From Norana najaformis (Eukaryota > Annelida > Clitellata > Crassiclitellata > Hormogastridae): 64,000 nucleotides of DNA. A program made the translations under genes and the position numbers. Every line of letters starts with the position of its first letter. The first letter of the stretch is position 1. Shown here piece by piece: positions 57,447 to 64,000 of this stretch. The notes under the pieces are model-generated. The model saw only the letters and a list, made by a program, of their open reading frames with translations. It was not told the origin of the DNA and searched no databases. The DNA lies in assembly GCA_964023275.1 (NCBI GenBank), contig OZ029915.1, positions 34,902,573 to 34,966,572 of the forward strand, written 5' to 3'.

Positions 57447-58667
57447 CGGAGATTGAGCTAAGCGAAACGTGAGAAGCAGAAGAAACACTAAGACCGAGCA
57501 CCGACAATGAGTGCCAGGTAAGACACCGCGGGCGAGAAAAAAGACCGACCTGCCACGGAAGAATAGAATGCCTTGCGCTACCACTCAATAATGGTAAAGA
57601 ATGTGTACAGTGTACATCTGTATATTTATGTACCCCATAGATATAGGCCTATACATACGAAGTGTGATAAGTCGTGTTAGAAAGCAGCTGGATCAGTTGT
57701 TGGGATGGCACCACGCGCGGTGGTCTTGGCATGCAGGCGCGTGGAGGGTCTTTATGAAGGGGCTCAGTAACGGAACTCAATGAAGGGTTGGTGATGCAAT
57801 GACCGGCAAGTGGCTGTTTTTCTGCATAGATGAGCAGGTATATCAGTGATCGATTAGCGAATCGACTGAGGTCGTAAAAGTGAAGGCGCGGTGTAGAGAG
57901 AGGCAATGGATGCGACTGATCTATCATTGAAGATCGCTCTTAGTCGACTGTCCGGACAGGAAGAGGCTTTTATCTCAAGCGGCCCGAAGAGTGTTTATGT
58001 CCCTCTCCATATTCCATAAACATTCTCACAGACAACGAAGCCCCCCAGCTACGGTTCTCTCCATCGTGCCCTCCACCTCTGCCGCATCTTTCTCCTCTTA
58101 CTCAGCTTCATCATCATCATCATCATCCTCTTCCAGACAGCCCAGGTTCCCGCCATTAGTTTAGATCAACAGCCGCAGCAACTTCTAAGTTCTCATATCT
58201 TAATTCCATAGCTTTGTAGGCCTTTACGACTTTAGGCTACAAAATGCGAGAATTGTAGACATCGTCTAAGGAAGTACTGATGTAGTCCCTACTAATGAAG
58301 GGACTATGTATGGGATACGTGTATGTAAGGGCTTCTCTGAAAATGTGTGAGCGGTAAACTCGCGTAATATCATTTGCGCATACGCTACTTAAGGCTGTCA
58401 GATACTAAAACGTACAGTCACTTGATGATCCAAGAATGATAATTATGAGAATGCAGAGTTCAAAAGACTTTAAATTTTAATCTTAAACAGAGTTCTTGGT
58501 CAGCTGCTGAAGGTACTGGACGCATTTATCATACAGTTCACATATCAGAACAAGAATTTATCCACTCCGCACGCCTCATTCACTTCTACTCCAATTCTTC
58601 GAAGCTGCTAATTTGAGTCGGTAGATGAGACTACAGCTCAGAGACTCACGTGCCGTTAATTTCGCGG
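57447..58667. other. Intergenic DNA
   Basis: No gene recognised. TAGGCCTA at 57645 and a short CAT run at about 58110-58127. Confidence 0.5.
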
Positions 58668-58865
58668 TCCTTAATCTAATCTATTCTAAAAACTTCTATG
58701 GCGAGTTATCTTAATATCCAAGGCATCAGTCGATAGTCGCTTCATGTCAAAATTGGAAATCGCAAATCAAAATCCATTGGAGAAGCCGGGTCGAATTCCG
58801 ATAGGTCAGAGAAACCATAAGCTAGGCTACGGTGGGTAAGCAAGCAAGTCCTTACAACATGGGCT
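58668..58865 (-). mobile_element. 3' end of the (ATTAG)n L2-like LINE, copy 7
   Basis: Minus strand: remains of the pol end and UTR ('ctatcggaattcgacccggc', 'gatgccttggatattaagat', 'cgccatagaagttttta') then AGATTAGATTAAGG. It lies about 100 bp from copy 8 in the same orientation. Confidence 0.75.
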
Positions 58866-58959
58866 GTCACAGGTTTGGTAATTCACGCTTGAATACATTT
58901 GACAAAATTCTTGGTAGTTTTAAGGCTTTACCTAACTGATTATTGGAAGCCGATGGTCT

Positions 58960-60470
58960 AATATAATATAATGGCTTTTATATCACCGTTATCATGATGC
59001 ATAAAGATGGTTGCTTCAAGTGAAATCGTAGTCAAAATCATAATCATTAAGAGAAGCCCGGTAGAAATCTGATGAGTCAGAGAAAGGAGAAGCCAAGTTG
59101 CATTGGGTAAGCCAGCAGAAACAGACGAGTTTTAAGTTTAGTTCTGATTGACAATATAGAACGCAGTGAACTCAGCCGTGAATTCCAGAGTTTGAACTAA
59201 CACCGAGAACGCCCAAGAGCCCAGCAATGCTCTGGTGCAAGGCACAGCAAGAGTCAAAGCATCCGTTGATTGAGTGCAATATGAGCTGGTATGATGGATT
59301 AGCAAGGAGGGGAGTTAGGTCGGCTGATTTGATTTTAATGCCTTGTAAACTGAAGCCAGATTTTAAATTGAGTCTTTGCTCGATTGGCAACCAGTGCAAT
59401 GAATGCAATATTTATGTATTATGTTGAGACTAATGGGTTTTTGTTGTGGCTGTTGTCAGAAAGTCTTAAACCATTTGTAGTTTCCAATTCCTTGAGCAAT
59501 TCCTTCTTAGCAATGCCAACGAGAGATGAGTTCCAGTAGTCGAGTCGGCAAGAAAACAAAGTAGTCGCTAGTGAAGCCAAGGCAGTTTGAGGCATGTGAT
59601 GTCTGATTCTACGAATATCATATATGTGTTAGTAAAATGATTTCCATAAACTGGGTGCACATTTGGAGCTATTGGCAATCAGTCCAACTGAATTGACGTC
59701 AGTCATTCAAATGTTTTGTTTTTGACATGTTCCTAAGAGGTGGAAATCAATCTGAGAAGGATTCGGGGAAAGCTTCTTACTGGCTATCCAAAACAGAAGC
59801 AAGTAGTTGGAGAGCTAAATTAGACAACGAGCTATTGAATGAAAGAAGTAGCTTGATATTGTCAGCATACAAATGGTAGTCTAGAGAGCTTCCATTAAGC
59901 AGTGAACCAAGTGGAGTGGTATAAAGTGTAAACAGGAGTAGGCACAAAACCTTGTGGAACACCGCAGTTCAAGAAAGTTGGCTTCGAAGTGAGTTGATTG
60001 ATACGACTCAGTGCGAACTAACTTAGAGCAGAACCTGAAAGACCAAACCAGCGTTCATGGCGTTCAAAAAGTATATAATAATCGACAGTATCAAAAACGG
60101 AAGAAAAATCAAGCAAAATCAGAACAGTTACTTTTCTTTTGTCCATGGAGCTGATTATTTGATTGTGAACTCTAGGTAGGGCAGTTTAAGAAGAATGGTA
60201 TTTGGGGTTTGAAGATTAGAAAAGGAGGTACAGGTTTTGTGACGAAATGTGACAACAGCTGATCACCTGGTCACGAGTGGCACATGATAAGCTATCCAGA
60301 CATATCGTTTCGTAACTGACAAAACTTTATGAACTATTTCGTTTAGTAATGCAGTCCCTGAATTTGCAGGGAGGTTGCAGTGACAGCTTGCAAGCGACGT
60401 CGGTTCGGCATTGAAGATATGGCCTATTCCAATGAGATTGTCTAGGGCCAAATGGTTAAACAGTTTGAAT
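58960..60470 (-). pseudogene. L2-like LINE with RT motifs A-C, decayed (copy 8, longest of the family)
   Basis: On the minus strand, from 5' to 3': LILLDFSSVFDTVDYYILFER (motif A, about 60058-60122), GVPQGFVPTP (motif B, about 59945-59970), and SSLDYHLYADNIKLLLSF (motif C, about 59850-59885). In motif C the second catalytic Asp is changed (YADD to YADN). HCTGCQSSKDSI-type and LHWLPIEQRLN segments follow near 59390, then the 3' UTR block and a TATTAGA-like end at about 58960. Several stops and frameshifts. The order LHWLP...WNSLP is that of L2/CR1-type pols and shows which LINE the many short (ATTAG)n tails come from. Confidence 0.82.
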
Positions 60471-60475
60471 GTAAT

Positions 60476-61312
60476 GTAATGTAACAAACACTTATAAAGC
60501 GCTCTTCAAGTACCTCTCAAAAGCGCTTGATCTCGCATTGCAGCTGATTTGGTAGCTGATGAAGAAGCTACAGTGATGTGGTAAAATTTCCGCTTACTGT
60601 CGTGCAGCTGCAAATTCTCCAGAAGCGTTGCGACCACGCGAAACAGCACTGTTTTAATAATCAAGAGGATTTATGATGAAAGCATGGACGTGCAGCTAAA
60701 CCGCATTTAGCGTAACAGTGACGTAGCTGGTAGATGCAGCGTGCAGGGAGTTTAATGATGTGTGATGGCACAGATGTCAGTTCACGATCAGGTACAACAC
60801 TTACACATATGTAACTTCGTCGGACAACCCGATGCTCCAACCGTCTAGTTTAATCTTACTACAAGGAATTTGACGGTTCCAACTAGTGCTGTTGGCACGT
60901 GCATGCAAAGCTACATGTAGTATTCGGTTTCAAACAATTTGATGTCATCCAGCTGCTTGAGTCCGAGGTGAGGATGCAGACAAGATGAGAGGCAGCAGCA
61001 GTATGGCGGCAGAAGTTGTGTGTCACCCTCCTAGGAATGGATGTAAAAGTTCCACGGCAGACGGCGTTGCGATAACATCATCTGCTATAGCGAGTATAAT
61101 AAAATAATCGGTCCCAGGCTGCTTTCTTTTGGGTGACGGGCACATGAGGTAACCATTTAACACCGATGAAAAAGGTCTACATAAAGCCTCGAATGGTACG
61201 TGTGAACCAGGGTATCAAATGATGGCTAGAGTCTATCGAGTAAAATATTGTTGTCGACAGTCTCATTCACTGCCGAGAGGTCCAAGGCGCAGAGCGATAT
61301 CACTTCACTTTA
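60476..61312 (-). pseudogene. L2/CR1-like LINE, second family, with (TTACA)n tail and internal deletion
   Basis: The minus strand reads CALDLSAVNETVDNNILLDRL (motif A, about 61235-61300), SSLGPIILLYSL (motif B remnant), SSSWMTSNCLKPNT and AFIINPLDY.NSAV (the ISRLDYCNS segment). It then jumps directly to the 3' end, so the LHWLP-to-WNSLP part is deleted. The end is 'agcgctttataagtgtt' followed by TTACATTACATTACATT at 60470-60485. Frameshifted and non-functional. Confidence 0.75.
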
Positions 61313-62132
61313 GATGTTGGGTTATGCTATTCTAAACCCGTAATTAAAACATTCCCTGCAATGTACTTAAACTTTAGTGGCGTAGGCCTATTTATGGTCT
61401 CCAAGTCACACAGTAAATGGAAACAGGCATTCAGTAACATTTAGAAAAAACCGAAACCGATACTGAACCGACCTTGAAAAAATAACGTTGAAAATATCGA
61501 AAATATTTAGAAAAATCCGAAATCGACTTTGAAAAAATATCAATGAAAATATCGAAAACCGATACCCACTCAGCTCTATTATGCATCCATAAAACTGGCT
61601 CTAAATTTGGCTAACAGTTGTTTACAGACCCTAAATCAATTTCTCTTCCCCTTGTTTCAAATTCTGGATTCCAAAATTTTACTTGCTTTCATGGCACTAC
61701 GACTAGACTGAACTAAGTAAAGCCAAATGTAATAACCAAAATAGACAAAAGTTTGAATAACTGGAGGCTAAACGACAAATTCACAGTGAATCTTTGAATT
61801 TCAGCCAATGCATGATAGATTTAGCACAACTTTACCAAGAAGACGTTCGTTCAGTCTGCCTGGTTCCAGCTCAAGAAACTGGAATGCTTTCTGGACTGAC
61901 TGGTACTCTGTCACTATAACCCAGTTAGAAAAGCGAGAAAGCTCGTGGCCGTGAAACTTCGCCGCAGTGGCGCTGACTGCCAGTTATCGGGATCTCAACT
62001 CGCCCTGATAGCAGACGCTGAACGGCCGCACCACGCAACCAATCGCTCCAACTACATACACATTCAGCTACTTTCCCTATGCTACGGGTATTGATTGGTG
62101 CCCGACCTTATTACACATAAAATATATACATA
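61313..62132. other. Intergenic DNA
   Basis: No gene recognised. 'gaaaatatcgaaaatattta' type short repeats at 61480-61560. TAGGCCTA at 61384. Confidence 0.5.
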
Positions 62133-62312
62133 CGCATATACACAAGTATTTAAGTAAAACATAGTCTATATATATATATTACAGTAGTACCTAGGCAAAC
62201 GTTTTTGTTATACCCATTATACGTTATATATATACGCACATACATACGTATTTAAGTAATACATAGTCTATATATAATACAATAGTACCTCGACAAACGT
62301 TTTTGACTGAGC
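62133..62312. repeat. ~102-bp imperfect tandem duplication
   Basis: 'tatttaagtaa.acatagtc' at 62147 and 62249, and 'caaacgtttttg' at 62194 and 62295. Units differ by TA-run length and a few substitutions. Confidence 0.88.
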
Positions 62313-62885
62313 CGTAAAAGCTCTCCTAGTCTAAGTATTGCTATATGCAACACAACCTCCTCCCTCCTTTTTCTTTCCTTTCTCCATCCTCCCTCGCTTT
62401 GCCTTTATTTTCTCCCTCCTCCCTCCCTCCTTCCTTCCTCTCACTCTGTAACTCCTGCGTGCGGCGGTTATAAATATAATCGGCCGATGATGTCATGACG
62501 AATGACTAAAGGCGCAAAACAGAAGCCGAGGCCAAATGAGAAAATGGCTGAAGGGAGAGATAGACAGACAGACAAACAGAAACAGGCAAAGAAACAGACA
62601 GAAACAGGCAAAGAGACAGAGATAGAAGGACAAGAAGTTGGAGAGACGGAGAGGAAGGTCTGCCACACAAGCAGTGTGCTCCATATGCATCGTCAGGCAG
62701 ATTGAAGACTGGTTAGTATCGCCTGGGGTAAGTGGGGGACAGATTAGATAAACCTAAAGTATATGTGTCTACAAGCTCTTATGCCTATACTCAAATACAC
62801 AAGCAGACACGTGGAGGCCTAATTATTCGTAGCTTCGAAGACTTATAGTTCCTTGCAGATAGATACAGCACCGTTCAGTGCGCGA
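62313..62885. other. Intergenic DNA
   Basis: Pyrimidine-rich CCCTCC/CTTCCTTCC at about 62355-62450 and AGACAGACA-type purine-rich sequence at about 62555-62620. No gene supported. Confidence 0.5.
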
Positions 62886-62889
62886 TAAA

Positions 62890-63130
62890 AGTAATGCTGA
62901 CGTCGGCACACGCACATGCGCATGTCTTAGATCGGCGCTGCGCATGCGCTAGAACTACTCAGTGGAGGAGGGAAGAGGAGAAGACGGGAGTATGGGGAGA
63001 GACTTGACGAGCTGCGCGCAACTGCCACGCACCGGGTGTCAGCAACGACACTTGCTGTCGGGTAATTCGATGCTTAGATGCAACACTGTCGGGTCAAATG
63101 GCGACCTAAGAGGGCGCTCGCTTCTGGCGC
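62890..63130. promoter_or_regulatory. Candidate promoter with CRE and NRF1-type sites
   Basis: CpG-rich block with TGACGTCGG (CRE-like, about 62898-62906), CACATGCGCATGT (about 62912-62924) and a perfect NRF1-type palindrome CTGCGCATGCGCTA (about 62938-62951) spaced over 60 bp. CpG-rich sequence then extends to about 63120. Such clusters mark housekeeping promoters in animals. The downstream frame from 62962 has no ATG near its start and no known domain, so the target gene is unknown. Confidence 0.35.
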
Positions 63131-64000
63131 CTGGTATAAAATGGCATTTTTGTCTTAAGAAGTCTAATGGTGGAAGCTTAAAAATTCTATTGATGCACGT
63201 AAGAACTTTAGGTCATCGAGTGTGAGCCAGGAAGATACATGTATCTGAAATGGTTCCTTGTGATCAGTTCCATAATGAGTCATGGTCTGATTTTAAGCCT
63301 CTTTTTAGAGTTCAAAGCCCAACCACACAGGTTCATAGCGTCCGACATTGTCTGGAAGAGTCTTTCCACTGAAGTTTGTTCCCTTCTGCTTAATGCGGAT
63401 CGCTTTAGACTTTCTCGAACACTAATAACAAAACCATCTGAGTGATAACCACATATAAAGTGCCTCACAGATGTTTCAAAGATTTCTTTTCATTGCCTTT
63501 TGTCTTTGTCTTGTCTTTTACATTTAGGCCTAATATTAGGCTAAAATAACATTCCGGGCCTACAGTTAAAATTGCAATTGGGATTACCACTGCGATTAAG
63601 ATCACAAGTACGATTTAAAGAAACACGCAGGATAAGCCAATAGATTAGGTCTGTAACGTGCAGCGAGAAGTAGAGCTTTCTGGTCGGCTTGGCTGAACCG
63701 GTGCTTGGCATAAGTTGAGTTCTGATTGAGGAAGTGCAGGTGTATCTTACGCACTGACTGGAGCGAATCAACAGATCGACTGTTGCAGTGATTGACAGAA
63801 GTCGGTTGGAAGACATGAAGCAAAGTACAGCAGTCAGGGTCGGAAGCCAAACACGTGAAAACCATCTGTTGCCTTCCTTCCGCAATTTTAATGCCTTGAC
63901 GATGGCAGTTATGGCAGACCGATAGACCATACGTAGCGCTAGAGGTCTCCCCTTAAGCTCTGTCTACACGCAGTTGCAGTTATTCTAAGTTACTATATGG
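63131..64000. other. Unassigned DNA to the window end
   Basis: Frames of 62-129 codons occur on both strands (for example 63541-63930 minus), none with recognisable motifs. A TAGGCCTA lies at about 63522. It may contain transcribed sequence if the promoter at 62.9 kb is real, but nothing proves it. Confidence 0.4.

Overview
This is animal (metazoan) nuclear DNA, most likely from a marine invertebrate; a lophotrochozoan such as a mollusc, annelid or brachiopod fits, but the sequence alone does not settle the phylum. The base composition is AT-rich. Genes are sparse and intron-bearing, microsatellites and minisatellites are abundant, and degraded non-LTR retrotransposons of several clades lie on both strands. 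The palindrome TAGGCCTA recurs at least 13 times. There are no operons, ribosome-binding sites or other prokaryotic signals.

Genes. The one confidently recognised gene is a two-pore-domain potassium channel on the minus strand. Its large last exon (44138-46419) runs from the first selectivity filter to the stop codon and contains an exceptionally long M2-M3 loop. Its upstream exons were not found. A second probable gene is a small single-pass membrane protein (minus strand, 23849-24158) with a CpG-rich upstream region and a short upstream ORF. Its C-terminus appears in two overlapping frames that a one-base indel in a G4 run would join. CpG-rich patches near 28.3-28.8, 34.4-34.9 and 62.9-63.1 kb look like promoters, but no gene could be attached to them.

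Mobile elements. At 0-1.4 kb a 5'-truncated LINE sits inside an (AAT)n tract. At 2.8-3.7 and 33.1-33.9 kb are two fragments of one RTE/BovB-like family on opposite strands. An L2-like family with an (ATTAG)n tail has eight 3' ends or fragments (3.7, 8.3, 26.6, 27.0, 27.6, 31.1, 58.7 and 59-60.4 kb). A second L2/CR1-like LINE is at 60.5-61.3 kb. A C-terminal fragment with a PD-(D/E)XK-like endonuclease signature is at 49.5-50.6 kb, again next to (AAT)n. An unclassified family ending in (GATTAC)n has five copies (18.6, 19.4-19.9, 39.8, 41.1 and 43.8 kb).

The most interesting structure is at 46635-48517: a candidate DNA transposon with 25-26 bp terminal inverted repeats and a TA target duplication. 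It holds eight copies of a ~17 bp TGGGGTAAnnTTGACAT motif in both orientations and a single basic, lysine-rich ORF without a visible transposase catalytic core. It lies next to, and probably within an intron of, the potassium-channel gene. The rest of the window is non-coding DNA with simple-sequence tracts and several perfect minisatellites (14, 16, 38 and 71 bp units).
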